NCBI GenBank assembly: GCA_000436795.1
Contig: HF993255.1
Span: 10,313 to 74,312 of the forward strand
DNA: 64,000 nt
Reading direction: 5' to 3'
From: Bacteroides sp. CAG:1076
GTDB taxonomy: Bacteria > Bacteroidota > Bacteroidia > Bacteroidales > Bacteroidaceae
Below the pieces are notes generated by a model, which was not told the DNA's origin, did no database searches, and saw only the letters and a list, made by a program, of their open reading frames with translations. Positions 1 through 8,309 of the stretch are shown in pieces. Numbering within the stretch: position 1 is the stretch's first letter; each line of letters begins with the position of its first letter. The translations under genes were made by a program, and so were the position numbers.

Positions 1-58
1 GCAAGGTGAACCGTTCTCATCCGGTTGCTTTTCTACCTCCACGGATTAAAATCGGATG

Positions 59-89
59 CAAAGGTACTGCTTTCTGTTCATATTACCAA
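59..89 (-). promoter_or_regulatory. Promoter-like site for a gene off the left edge
   Basis: On the minus strand a TTG is followed after 20 nt by TACCTTTG, which matches the Bacteroidota housekeeping promoter (-33 TTTG, -7 TAnnTTTG). It reads toward base 1, so the first 58 bases would be the 5' leader of a transcript whose gene lies outside the window. That leader contains a small stem-loop (arms AACCG and CGGTT, bases 9-26). I cannot assign it to a riboswitch family. Confidence 0.5.
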
Positions 90-117
90 CAGTTTAGAGA
101 GAAAAATGTATATTTTT

Positions 118-759
118 TTAAAGTTCGGCCAGAGTTTTCATGATTGCCACATGAGGATATGATGCGAGTTCTTCACGGGTAGTAGCTCCGTGCAGCACTC
201 CGGCAAAATCAACTCCGGCGGCTTGTGCGGTTTCTGCGTCTACTGTGCTGTCGCCGATATATAAAACATTTTCTTTCTGACAGCCCAGGTGCTCGATGGC
301 AAACAGGAGTCCTTCGGGAGAGGGCTTGGGGCATTGCACATCTTCACCTCCGACTATGATATTGAGAAAATTTTCCGGCAGTTTCTTGCCTAACAATTCC
401 ATGATACGATAGCGGTATTTGGTCGAAATGATACCAATTTGGGCTCCATTCGCTTTCAGCCGGGTCAGCACATCTATGGTTTCTGGAAAGAGAAAAGTGT
501 TGACTGTCATGTGGGTATCAGCTTCTTTAACGTATTCTTTCCGGTATAGTTCCAGTGTGTCGGCATCGGTTATGCCAGTCATGATGGAGAATGATTCTTG
601 TAAGGTTTTGCCAATTGTCCGTTTGATGGTTTCATCGGTTATCCCTGTATGGTGATGGCGTTCCAGTACATTTCGGTAACACATGACAATTCCTCGGGAA
701 GAGTCGGCAAGAGTATAATCGAAGTCGAATAAATAAACGTTGTATGATTTCATTTTCAA
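118..759 (-). CDS. HAD-superfamily phosphatase, phosphoglycolate phosphatase-like
   Basis: A soluble 213-residue hydrolase. The HAD motif I is DFDYTLADS, with nucleophile D12 and acid/base D14. A conserved lysine lies in KPSPEG (motif III) and the acidic motif IV is GDSTVDAE near residue 169. A helical cap of about 65 residues sits between motifs I and II (IISTKY), the layout of the Gph/PGP subfamily, which removes phosphate from phosphoglycolate or other small phosphoesters. The substrate cannot be fixed from sequence. ATG 759 leaves an MKMK start and the second ATG is equally possible. It lies downstream of the serine dehydratase gene on the same strand, but a hairpin between them suggests separate transcription. 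Confidence 0.85.
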   Translation of the reverse strand: MKMKSYNVYLFDFDYTLADSSRGIVMCYRNVLERHHHTGITDETIKRTIGKTLQESFSIMTGITDADTLELYRKEYVKEADTHMTVNTFLFPETIDVLTRLKANGAQIGIISTKYRYRIMELLGKKLPENFLNIIVGGEDVQCPKPSPEGLLFAIEHLGCQKENVLYIGDSTVDAETAQAAGVDFAGVLHGATTREELASYPHVAIMKTLAEL

Positions 760-807
760 TATAGGGTTAGCTGACTAAGAATATTTCGGATTGGGGTTTT
801 ACAACAT

Positions 808-873
808 AATTTTGCCAGGGCGATCTTTTTGAAGTTTTACGGATACGCATTCAAGAAGAGGCTCTGGCAAAAT
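808..873 (-). terminator. Hairpin between sdaA and the HAD gene
   Basis: Inverted arms ATTTTGCCAG and CTGGCAAAAT enclose a loop of about 44 nt. The element is A/T-flanked on both sides and lies just after the sdaA stop on the minus strand. The loop is long for an intrinsic terminator, so the termination role is inferred. Confidence 0.45.
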
Positions 874-887
874 TAAAAAATGGGTTT

Positions 888-2096
888 TTATTCCATTGGT
901 TGATAATTCTTGGCCAAACCTCCTTCACTGGTTTCTTTATAGAGTGAAGGCAAGTCGTGACCAGTTTGCTTCATTACTTCTACGACCTTATCGAACGATA
1001 CACGATGGTGTCCGTCGGTAAAGGCTGAGTAAATATTGGCATCAAGAGCACGGGCTGCGGCATACGCATTACGTTCGATGCAAGGAATCTGTACCAGTCC
1101 GCATACGGGGTCGCATGTCATGCCCAAGTGGTGCTCCAGTCCCATTTCGGCGGCATATTCTATTTGTGCCGGACTGCCTCCAAACAACTGGCTTGCTGCT
1201 GCCGAAGCCATAGAGCAGGCAACTCCTACTTCTGCCTGACAACCAGCTTCTGCTCCCGAAATGGAAGCATTATGCTTGACGATGTTGCCGACAAGTCCGG
1301 CTGTCGCGAGTGCACGAAGAATACGGGCATCGCTGAAATCCCGGCTCTTTTGCAAATGATATAGAACGGCCGGGACTACTCCACATGCTCCACAAGTAGG
1401 TGCGGTTACGATTTTTCCTCCCGATGCGTTTTCTTCACTTACGGCAAGAGCGTAGGCAAATACCAGTCCGCGTGAGCGAAGAGAATCCTTAAACCCTTTG
1501 GCACGGATGTAGTAGGAAGACGCTTTTCGTCGCAGATTCAGAGGGCCTGGGAGAACTCCCTCTGCATCCAGTCCGCGATGGATGGCTTCCTTCATGGTTT
1601 CCCACACTTCGGCAAGGAACTTCCAGATATCAGGACCTTCACATTGTTCTACATATTCCCAATAGCTTCGTCCGGTATGCTCGCACCAGTAAAGTATCTG
1701 GTTCATGGTATTCATATTATATACCTCAGGAGTTGCATTCTTGTCTTGTCCTTCTTCGGCCAGTGCGCCTCCTCCTACGCTGAAGACGGTCCATTCTTCG
1801 GTCTGTTTCTTATTCTTGTCGAACGACTTGAATGTCATTCCGTTCGGGTGGAAAGGAAAGAATACATGAGGTTTCCACAATATCTCTACGGGAGCATGAG
1901 GCTGAAGTACGTCCAGAATAGCGACATCAGTCATGTGTCCTTTACCGGTAGCTGCAAGGCTTCCGTAAAGCGTGACTTGAAAAGACGATGCCTCCGGATG
2001 GCGGGCAAGGAACTGTTCGGCTGCTTTTCTCGGTCCCATCGTATGGCTGCTTGAGGGACCCGTACCAATGCGGTATAATTCTCTAATTGATTTCAT
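888..2096 (-). CDS. sdaA: L-serine ammonia-lyase, iron-sulfur type, single chain
   Basis: Deaminates L-serine to pyruvate and ammonia in the cytoplasm using a [4Fe-4S] cluster. The 402-residue chain begins with the typical SIRELYRIGTGPSSSHTMGP segment of the beta-type domain and continues into the alpha-type catalytic domain, so both domains are fused as in the single-chain form. Visible family motifs are APTCGACGVVPA and the cluster-region cysteines in CDPVCGLVQIPC. The length is a little under the roughly 450 residues of proteobacterial SdaA. It starts 20 nt after the mutS2 stop on the same strand and so is probably co-transcribed with it. Confidence 0.93.
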   Translation of the reverse strand: MKSIRELYRIGTGPSSSHTMGPRKAAEQFLARHPEASSFQVTLYGSLAATGKGHMTDVAILDVLQPHAPVEILWKPHVFFPFHPNGMTFKSFDKNKKQTEEWTVFSVGGGALAEEGQDKNATPEVYNMNTMNQILYWCEHTGRSYWEYVEQCEGPDIWKFLAEVWETMKEAIHRGLDAEGVLPGPLNLRRKASSYYIRAKGFKDSLRSRGLVFAYALAVSEENASGGKIVTAPTCGACGVVPAVLYHLQKSRDFSDARILRALATAGLVGNIVKHNASISGAEAGCQAEVGVACSMASAAASQLFGGSPAQIEYAAEMGLEHHLGMTCDPVCGLVQIPCIERNAYAAARALDANIYSAFTDGHHRVSFDKVVEVMKQTGHDLPSLYKETSEGGLAKNYQPME

Positions 2097-2116
2097 AATA
2101 CAAAGATACTGTTTTT

Positions 2117-4630
2117 TTATTTTAAATCGACTACCGTTATGCCTGCTCCTCCAAATTGTACATGTTCATCCTGGAAGTGTGCTACTCCCGGCACGGTAGC
2201 GAGATATTGGCGTATAAGTGTGCGAAGAATACCTGTTCCGGTTCCGTGCAGAATACGTACACGGCTTACTCCGACAAGTATAGCATCGTCGATAAAATAA
2301 GTTACGGCCTGTATGGCTTCATCGCCTCTCATGCCTCGCACGTCGATATCCTGCTTGAAGTTCAGCTTCTTTTCGTACATGCGATCTTGCGTTTCACTGC
2401 TGACGAAAGTTGCCTTCGCCGTATTGAGAGTTTGCTTGGGAGCTTCGGTACGTTCCAGTCGGTCTGCTTTCACATTGGTTTTCATCAGTCCGAACATGAC
2501 TACGGCATTTTTTCCGTTGAGCTCCATAATTTGTCCTACGCTGGTTTGTCCTTTGATGCGTACATAGTCGCCTGCCTGAAGCGGGATGACTTTAGGTACC
2601 GGCTGGACTGCTGGCTGATTGGCTTGCTTACTCTTTTTGTCTTTCTTGCGTTCTTGTTTTTCGCGCAATTTTTCCATCTTGCGTGCTATTTTTTCTTCCA
2701 TAGCCGCTTTGTCAGCCTCTTCTACCTGTTGGCGGAAGTCGGTCAGTTCCTGACGTGCCATGCGGGTACGTTCTTTTTCTGCCTGCGCTTCCTTGATGGT
2801 ACGGATTGTATTTTCTATTTTGGCATTCGACTCTTGCAACAGATGTTCTGCGTCTTCTCGTGCCTTTTTCAAGATTTCCTTGCGGCTTTTTTCCAGTTCT
2901 TCCAGCTCTTTTTCGTAACGGGCAATGGTGTCTTCCATTATTTTTTCCCGTTTGCGGATGTTCTGGCGTTTAGTTTCCCAATAGCGCTTGTCGCGTACAA
3001 TATCTTGCAGATACTTGTCACTCTGTATGTATTCGCTTCCCACTATTTCCGAAGCATCGGCTATGACCTCTTCCGGAAGTCCGATTTTTCGAGCAATCTC
3101 TACGGCAAACGAGCTTCCCGGATTGCCAATCTGCAACTGGAAAAGTGCACGCATCTCGTGCCGGTCGTACAACATGGCACCGTTTACTACTCCTTCATGG
3201 TCTTCGGCAAAGTGTTTCAAGTTCTGATAATGGGTGGTAATTACTCCAAATGTTTTTTTTGCATTGAAACGTTTCAATACAGCTTCTGCAATAGCTCCGC
3301 CGATTTGCGGTTCTGTACCTCCTCCGAACTCGTCAATCAGTATCAGGCTTTTTTCGTTGCAGTACTTCATCATATTCTTCATATTTGTCAGATGTGAAGA
3401 ATAAGTACTCAGATCATCTTCAATACTTTGCTCATCACCTATATCGATAAAGATACTGCTGAAGATTCCGGCGTGACTGCGTTCGTGCATGGATACCAGC
3501 ATACCGCATTGAAGCATATATTGCAATAGTCCGACCGTTTTCAGGCAGACGGACTTTCCACCAGCATTGGGACCGGAAATCAACAGAATACGCTGTCCGG
3601 TATTCAGTTCGATATCGAGAGGTACTACCTTTTTATTATGTTTGGCTAAAGACATCTGGAGAAGCGGGTGTACAGCTTCGAACCAGTCTATTACCTGCCG
3701 ATGCTCGAACGACGGTTTGATACCTTTGATGTCGATGCCCAAAAGTGCCTTTGCCCGGATAAAGTCGATTTCGGCAAGAAACTCGTATGATTGAAGAATA
3801 GCCGGAACCTGCGGACGTACTGTGGCTGAGAATTCGGTGAGTATACGGATTATTTCACGACGTTCTTCTCCTTCCAGTTCACGGATACGGTTGTTGGCTT
3901 CCACAACTTCGGCCGGTTCGATAAATACTGTTTTTCCGGTAGCCGATTCATCGTGTACGATACCTCGTATTTTTCTCTTCATGCCAGGAGCAACAGGTAT
4001 CACAAGTCGCCCGTCGCGCATAGTAGGAGCAACGTCCTTGTCGACATAACCTTCCGATTGAGCTGCACGCAGGATATTGTTCAGGCTTCGGGATATACTT
4101 CCTGTAGTAGACGCCAGTTCGCGGCGGATACGTAGAAGTTCGGAAGAAGCATTGTCTTTTACCTTTCCGAATTTATCGAGTATATTATTGATGCGTGTGA
4201 TAAGTTGGGGAAATACCATGATATCTCCAGCCAGTTCATGCAAGGCTGGGTAGGGAGAATGAACATCGTCATCGTTTGTTTGTTCTTCCTCGTCTGTTTG
4301 TTGCAGAAAGCGTACGATGTCGCGTATCGTTTCCAGCGAACGGCGAAGATCGAACAATTCCTGTTCATCCATGTACATACCCTCTACACGTATACGCTTG
4401 AGTGACGGACGGACATCAAAAAAGTACTGGCTTGGGAAATCATCCTCCTCTTGGGTGATACGGACAAATTCCGTTACTTGCTCCAGCCGGCGGTTTATTT
4501 CGTTATAATCATCGGAAAAGTCCATCTGGTCAACTCTTTCTTCTCCCAGCGTGCTGAGACATTTGGTCTTTAAAAGCTGACGTATTTGGTCGAATCCGAT
4601 TTTCTGTTCAAAGTTTTGCGGATATATCAT
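2117..4630 (-). CDS. mutS2: Endonuclease MutS2 (MutS-family ATPase with Smr domain)
   Basis: An 837-residue MutS2. An N-terminal clamp/lever region is followed by the ABC-type ATPase with Walker A GPNAGGKS near residue 355 and Walker B LILIDEFGGGTEP. A long charged coiled coil (residues about 510-650) and a Lys-rich linker lead to the C-terminal Smr nuclease domain with DVRGMRGDEA and ILHGTGTG. There is no mismatch-recognition domain of the MutS kind. In other bacteria MutS2 suppresses recombination or acts in rescue of collided ribosomes; which applies here is unknown. A well-formed promoter lies directly upstream. Confidence 0.95.
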   Translation of the reverse strand: MIYPQNFEQKIGFDQIRQLLKTKCLSTLGEERVDQMDFSDDYNEINRRLEQVTEFVRITQEEDDFPSQYFFDVRPSLKRIRVEGMYMDEQELFDLRRSLETIRDIVRFLQQTDEEEQTNDDDVHSPYPALHELAGDIMVFPQLITRINNILDKFGKVKDNASSELLRIRRELASTTGSISRSLNNILRAAQSEGYVDKDVAPTMRDGRLVIPVAPGMKRKIRGIVHDESATGKTVFIEPAEVVEANNRIRELEGEERREIIRILTEFSATVRPQVPAILQSYEFLAEIDFIRAKALLGIDIKGIKPSFEHRQVIDWFEAVHPLLQMSLAKHNKKVVPLDIELNTGQRILLISGPNAGGKSVCLKTVGLLQYMLQCGMLVSMHERSHAGIFSSIFIDIGDEQSIEDDLSTYSSHLTNMKNMMKYCNEKSLILIDEFGGGTEPQIGGAIAEAVLKRFNAKKTFGVITTHYQNLKHFAEDHEGVVNGAMLYDRHEMRALFQLQIGNPGSSFAVEIARKIGLPEEVIADASEIVGSEYIQSDKYLQDIVRDKRYWETKRQNIRKREKIMEDTIARYEKELEELEKSRKEILKKAREDAEHLLQESNAKIENTIRTIKEAQAEKERTRMARQELTDFRQQVEEADKAAMEEKIARKMEKLREKQERKKDKKSKQANQPAVQPVPKVIPLQAGDYVRIKGQTSVGQIMELNGKNAVVMFGLMKTNVKADRLERTEAPKQTLNTAKATFVSSETQDRMYEKKLNFKQDIDVRGMRGDEAIQAVTYFIDDAILVGVSRVRILHGTGTGILRTLIRQYLATVPGVAHFQDEHVQFGGAGITVVDLK

Positions 4631-4672
4631 TGTTTGATATTAGTCTATATTTATATATGAGTTTTCGAGGTA

Positions 4673-4704
4673 CAAAGTTACGATAATAGGAAAAAATAAT
4701 CAAA
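4673..4704 (-). promoter_or_regulatory. Promoter of mutS2
   Basis: The minus strand shows TTTG, a 20-nt spacer, then TAACTTTG, an exact fit to the Bacteroidota promoter. The -7 box ends about 43 nt before the mutS2 ATG. It is arranged divergently to the tRNA-Ser promoter. Confidence 0.7.
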
Positions 4705-4718
4705 AAAGGGGCAAATTA

Positions 4719-4749
4719 TTTGCAGATTTGGAAATAATGCGTACCTTTG
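4719..4749 (+). promoter_or_regulatory. Promoter of tRNA-Ser
   Basis: TTTG, a 19-nt spacer, then TACCTTTG, ending about 40 nt before the mature tRNA 5' end. This is the cleanest consensus promoter in the window. Confidence 0.75.
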
Positions 4750-4788
4750 CAACGCTTTTGAAACGAAGCACTCTTGTAAGAGAGTTTT

Positions 4789-4873
4789 GGAGAGGTGGCA
4801 GAGTGGTCGATTGCGGCGGTCTTGAAAACCGTTGTACTGCGAGGTACCCGGGGTTCGAATCCCTGTCTCTCCG
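4789..4873 (+). tRNA. tRNA-Ser (anticodon UGA)
   Basis: The acceptor stem GGAGAGG pairs with TCTCTCC (one G-U). The anticodon loop reads CTTGAAA with anticodon TGA. There is a long type II variable arm as expected for serine, and a T arm CGGGG-TTCGAAT-CCCTG. The discriminator is G. CCA is not encoded, as usual in this phylum. Confidence 0.93.
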
Positions 4874-4881
4874 CTGTTTAT

Positions 4882-4923
4882 AAAAAAGGTCCCGTAAAAT
4901 TGATGTTTTACGGGACCTTTTTT
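4882..4923 (+). terminator. Rho-independent terminator after tRNA-Ser
   Basis: A near-perfect hairpin with arms AAAAGGTCCCGTAAAA and TTTTACGGGACCTTTT, followed by T residues, 9 nt after the tRNA. Confidence 0.9.
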
Positions 4924-5146
4924 ATTTAAATGTTTTCATCGAAAATTTGTGTCCTGAAATAGAATGTAGCAAGAAGTTGGATATTTTGTATATAAGCTTG
5001 ACAGCTTAGTATCGAGGAAAAATGCCTTTTTATTTTCCATTTTGAATGTCGTTTTATGGGAAACAGACTGAAAAATTAAAATATTTCAAAAGAAAATGAA
5101 CCTATTACCAACTTTGATTGTTAGGTAAAGAAAAACCAAAAAGAGA

Positions 5147-6013
5147 ATGAATAAAGTTTATGTATTATTGATGGCTGGTGTTTTGGCTGCTTCATGCTCG
5201 AAAAAAGAAGTGGAAATGCCACAGGAAGGGAAGGATTTAATTGAAATTGTAACGAACGTGGCTCCTCAGACACGAGTTCCGAATTTGGAACAGGACGGAA
5301 GCGGTAATTTTGTGCAAGGTGATGTCTTGTCCGTTTTTGTGTCGGGAAATATGAATACCATTCATACTACATATACATTGGGCACGACTTCGATGACATG
5401 GAGCGGGCTTAAATTGGCGGGAGATGTTTCGGAAGTTACTTTTTCGGCCTGCTATCCGCAACAGGAGTTAGGCAGCGATGGTACATTTGAGTTTAATACT
5501 TACTCGGCAGAATATAAGGATTTGTTGCTGTCTGAAGCACAGAAGGTAACTGTTGGTACTCCTAAGCCGGTCAATCTTTCTTTTAATCATGCTATGCATT
5601 TGCTGAATGTCAACTTTACTTCTGACGGATATTATTCGGCAGAAGAACTGAAAACTTTAGTTACTACTTGTAAGGCAAAAGCGTCATGCGTAGTAGATGC
5701 TGCTTCAGGAAGGATAAAAGAGACCAAACCGGGGGTAGAAAGTTTTATAGCAGAAGGTGCAGCTGCTGCTTTTTATCTTGTTCCACAGTCTACTTCAGAT
5801 GTAATTTTATCTGTTAAAATCAATCAGTTGACAAAAGAATATAGTCTGAAAACTCTTTTAGAAGATTTAGGAACTCCACAGGAAACGTTACAAGGAGGAA
5901 AGAAAATCACTTTGACACTTAAATTATGTAAGGATAAGATTATTGTAGAAAGTGGTTCTATTGGTGCATGGGGAGATCAGGCTACAGTAGACGGTGAGGT
6001 TGTTATCGGCTGA
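5147..6013 (+). CDS. Fimbrillin-family (Mfa-like) lipoprotein
   Basis: A 288-residue secreted lipoprotein. The signal peptide MNKVYVLLMAGVLAASC ends in a lipobox with Cys17. The body follows the plan of Bacteroidales fimbrillin/Mfa-like proteins: a T-R site in PQTRVPNL soon after the lipid anchor, an FNHAMHLLNVNF strand in mid-protein, and a W-G-D segment (IGAWGDQ) close to the C-terminus. Such proteins are type V pilus subunits or anchors processed by Arg-specific cleavage. No other pilus gene is adjacent, so this may be an orphan tip or anchor subunit. The 220 nt upstream contain no further gene. It is followed by a strong terminator and so is monocistronic. Confidence 0.8.
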   Translation: MNKVYVLLMAGVLAASCSKKEVEMPQEGKDLIEIVTNVAPQTRVPNLEQDGSGNFVQGDVLSVFVSGNMNTIHTTYTLGTTSMTWSGLKLAGDVSEVTFSACYPQQELGSDGTFEFNTYSAEYKDLLLSEAQKVTVGTPKPVNLSFNHAMHLLNVNFTSDGYYSAEELKTLVTTCKAKASCVVDAASGRIKETKPGVESFIAEGAAAAFYLVPQSTSDVILSVKINQLTKEYSLKTLLEDLGTPQETLQGGKKITLTLKLCKDKIIVESGSIGAWGDQATVDGEVVIG

Positions 6014-6093
6014 TTTCTTGCAACAGAAAAGTACGGAAGGTTTCCCTGCTAAAATAAAATCTCGATAGGTTTATAAAGTATAACAGATATAGG

Positions 6094-6150
6094 CAAAGAG
6101 TCGTATCATGCTCTCTGGACAGAGGGAAGATACGACTCTTTCATTTTTTT
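6094..6150 (+). terminator. Terminator after the fimbrillin gene
   Basis: A 13-bp stem (AAAGAGTCGTATC with GATACGACTCTTT) followed by a T-rich tail CATTTTTTT. Confidence 0.85.
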
Positions 6151-6273
6151 GTTGTTTACCCTATATGGTTACGGATTGCATACGTTGGGAATCTGTTTAT
6201 GATAGATGTAATTCCTGTTACCGTCTTGAATATCTTCAATTTATTTTATATCTTTGAGAATAATCTTACTACG

Positions 6274-6801
6274 ATGAAAAATATATTGTTTCTTTTATGT
6301 ACCCTTTTGAGTATGGGTGGTTGTTCGTCGGTACAAGACGACCGTATGGCATCATTGGATAACAGTACGGTAACCGAGTTTGATATATCTCGTTTTATGG
6401 GACGCTGGTACGAAATAGCCCGTTATGAACATCGTTTTGAAAAAGGGATGACTCACGTAACGGCAACGTATACATTGCGCGATAATGGAAGCATTTCCGT
6501 AAAGAATGAAGGTTATAAGAACGGAAAGCATAAGGAAGTTAAGGGACGTGCCAAACAACCTGATCCGAAGGATCCGGGCAAACTGAAGGTTTCGTTCTTT
6601 CTTTGGTTTTATTCCGATTATTACGTGCTCGACGTAGATCCTGATTATCGTTATGTATTGATAGGAAGCAGTTCTGATAAATACCTTTGGATTATGAGTC
6701 GTGAGAAAACCTTGCCGGCCAAGAAACAGGAAGAGCTGCTCGATGAACTTCGTACAAGAGGATATGATACCAGTAAACTGCTTTTTGTAGAACAAGAATA
6801 G
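6274..6801 (+). CDS. Lipocalin-family lipoprotein (Blc-like)
   Basis: A 175-residue outer-membrane-type lipocalin. The upstream in-frame extension is hydrophobic but lacks a signal motif, whereas the chosen ATG gives MKNILFLLCTLLSMGGC, a signal peptide with lipobox and Cys17. The lipocalin signature GRW lies in FMGRWYEIARYEHRFEKG, followed by alternating beta strands and the late YRYVLIG and LWIMSR strands of bacterial Blc. The E. coli relative binds fatty acids or lysophospholipids and is induced by envelope stress. The ligand here is unknown. It is convergent with the flavin reductase gene, 33 nt apart. Confidence 0.88.
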   Translation: MKNILFLLCTLLSMGGCSSVQDDRMASLDNSTVTEFDISRFMGRWYEIARYEHRFEKGMTHVTATYTLRDNGSISVKNEGYKNGKHKEVKGRAKQPDPKDPGKLKVSFFLWFYSDYYVLDVDPDYRYVLIGSSSDKYLWIMSREKTLPAKKQEELLDELRTRGYDTSKLLFVEQE

Positions 6802-6834
6802 TTCTCGTATTGCATTATTTAGCCTGGCAGGATA

Positions 6835-7377
6835 TTATAATCCCGGAGGTAGTTTGTTGGCCATTAGTTTCCGGCAGTTGAAAGTTTCTCCGTCGGCAGT
6901 GAACGTTCCGTCACCTCGTGCGTGGATCATCCGCTGGTCTGTACAATCACGGTTCTCTACGACTCGCATAACTTTTAACACCACAAATCCATAGCGTTCA
7001 ATATAGTCTGTAACCTTACATTCCAGACAAGCGATACATCCGTCAAGCAGCGGAGCCTGAACGGTTTGTGCCGGAAGAGCTTTAAGATGGAACAAACTGA
7101 ACTTGTCTGTATCGACGCCGCTGACAGTACCGATGCGTATTACTTTATCTATCATTTGTGCAGGAGGAATACATACTACACATTCTCTGGTGCGCATCAT
7201 TGTACCAAATGAATAATTCCATTCGCCTGTGGTAAGAACAATGTGCTGGTCGAAGTCGATAGCCATTGTCCATGAAATAGTCATTACGTTATTTTTCCTA
7301 CCGTCGGAAGTTGTGACGAGTACTACCGGTCCTGGCTCTATGTAAGTCAATGCTTTTTCTATGGGTACTTCTTTCAT
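6835..7377 (-). CDS. Flavin reductase-like domain protein
   Basis: A 180-residue member of the FMN-binding split-barrel flavin reductase family. The N-terminal GPVVLVTTSDGRKNNVMTIS segment, the FMN-site strand and the C-terminal LPPGL end are typical. These proteins bind FMN and reduce flavin with NAD(P)H or act as ferric or flavoredoxin-type reductases. The partner is not evident. A second, more distant family member lies 2 kb away on the other strand. Confidence 0.85.
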   Translation of the reverse strand: MKEVPIEKALTYIEPGPVVLVTTSDGRKNNVMTISWTMAIDFDQHIVLTTGEWNYSFGTMMRTRECVVCIPPAQMIDKVIRIGTVSGVDTDKFSLFHLKALPAQTVQAPLLDGCIACLECKVTDYIERYGFVVLKVMRVVENRDCTDQRMIHARGDGTFTADGETFNCRKLMANKLPPGL

Positions 7378-7458
7378 GCTGCTATAGATTATAGGTTATA
7401 CTTTATGGTGTTTCCGCCTTCGGCTGGGTAGTCGGAATCTTTTTCTTTCAGCTTACGT

Positions 7459-7487
7459 AGCCTGAACTTTCTGTCAGCGTTCAGGCT
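7459..7487. repeat. Inverted repeat downstream of the truncated AAA gene
   Basis: Perfect 9-bp arms AGCCTGAAC and GTTCAGGCT around an 11-nt loop, extendable by ACG/CGT with one mismatch. It sits in the 168-nt gap between the flavin reductase start and the AAA remnant. It could be an old terminator or an extragenic palindrome. Confidence 0.45.
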
Positions 7488-7545
7488 GCGTATTCCGAAG
7501 GTAACGTTTTTCTTTCTGGCGAACAAACATTCTGCCAGACATTTT

Positions 7546-8007
7546 TCATGCCCTGAATCCGATACGGCAAGGTGATGTCAGTTTCAAATTCATCGCATGT
7601 AGGAAATTCATTTCCGCCTCTTTCACGTCGCATACTTCTATCGTACTGAACAATTGCAGACGTTTGTCTACAGGATGAGGCTCCGACATTACCCTCTGCG
7701 CCATACTCTTGATGATACCTTGTTCTACCAGATTGTGTACCCAGCGTCCGTTCCCAAAATATTCATCCCGCATTCTGGTTTCTTTTTCAATCAGACGGTT
7801 CAGATATTCATCAGCTTCAGGAGTCAGGACAAAGTTGCGGCTTTTCAAAATGCGATGCGCTATTTCACTCAGTTCGTCCGAAGTATAATCATCGAAGTAG
7901 AAACGGAGTGGAAAACGTTCCTTTAACCCCGGATTACTTTTGAGCAGTTTTTGCATTTTATCCTCATAACCGGCCCGGATGACAATCAGGTCGGGATTTG
8001 GCTCCGA
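7546..8007 (-). pseudogene. C-terminal fragment of a CbxX/CfqX-type AAA+ ATPase
   Basis: The frame is open for about 153 codons and reads into VIRAGYEDKMQKLLKSNPGL then RFYFDDYTSDELSEIAHRIL. This is the sensor-1/arginine-finger region and lid of CbbX/SpoVK-like AAA+ proteins. Walker A and B should lie upstream but are absent: the frame meets TGA just before SEPNPDLIV. An ATG inside it would give 136 residues, but that product could not bind ATP. I therefore call it a 5'-truncated remnant. The sequence beyond the break is unrelated. Confidence 0.75.
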
Positions 8008-8159
8008 TCATATTGTAAGGAGTGCATTGATAACTTCTTAACAAAAAACTGAAAACGAGCCTCATCGTTTTGTAAAGAATATCATGAACTCTTGTCATAT
8101 TAAGAGATAATCCTTACATTTGAGTGAAGATAAAAAACGGATGGGTATGTCGTACATGA

Positions 8160-8297
8160 AATTTTTCCTTTGTCATAGCACCGGCTCATGGAGGCAGCAA
8201 TTTCTACGACGGCTGGATGAAAAATGAGCGTTCGGCCATGATTTCGTGTAATGACGGTTTCCGTTTCGTGAGTTTTCTGATTGAAGTAATAGACTAA
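8160..8297 (+). pseudogene. C-terminal fragment resembling a formylglycine-generating-enzyme (SUMF1) domain
   Basis: A 45-codon open stretch ends in TAA just before the alcohol dehydrogenase. It reads APAHGGSNFYDGW, then NERSAMIS, then DGFRFVSFLIEV. The spacing of GGS, RSA and GFR fits the extreme C-terminus of FGE-sulfatase (SUMF1/EgtB-type) domains. There is no start codon with a domain-sized N-terminus; the frame opens after TGA. The family is inferred from only three short motifs. Confidence 0.4.
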
Positions 8298-8309
8298 AAA
8301 TATAAAAAT

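Noticed and set aside
1-58. Riboswitch at the left edge
   Set aside because: One small stem-loop only; no match to SAM, TPP, cobalamin or FMN core motifs, and the sequence is cut by the edge.
2156-3397. 413-codon frame antisense to mutS2
   Set aside because: It is a shadow of mutS2 coding; Phe/Cys/Leu-rich translation with no motifs.
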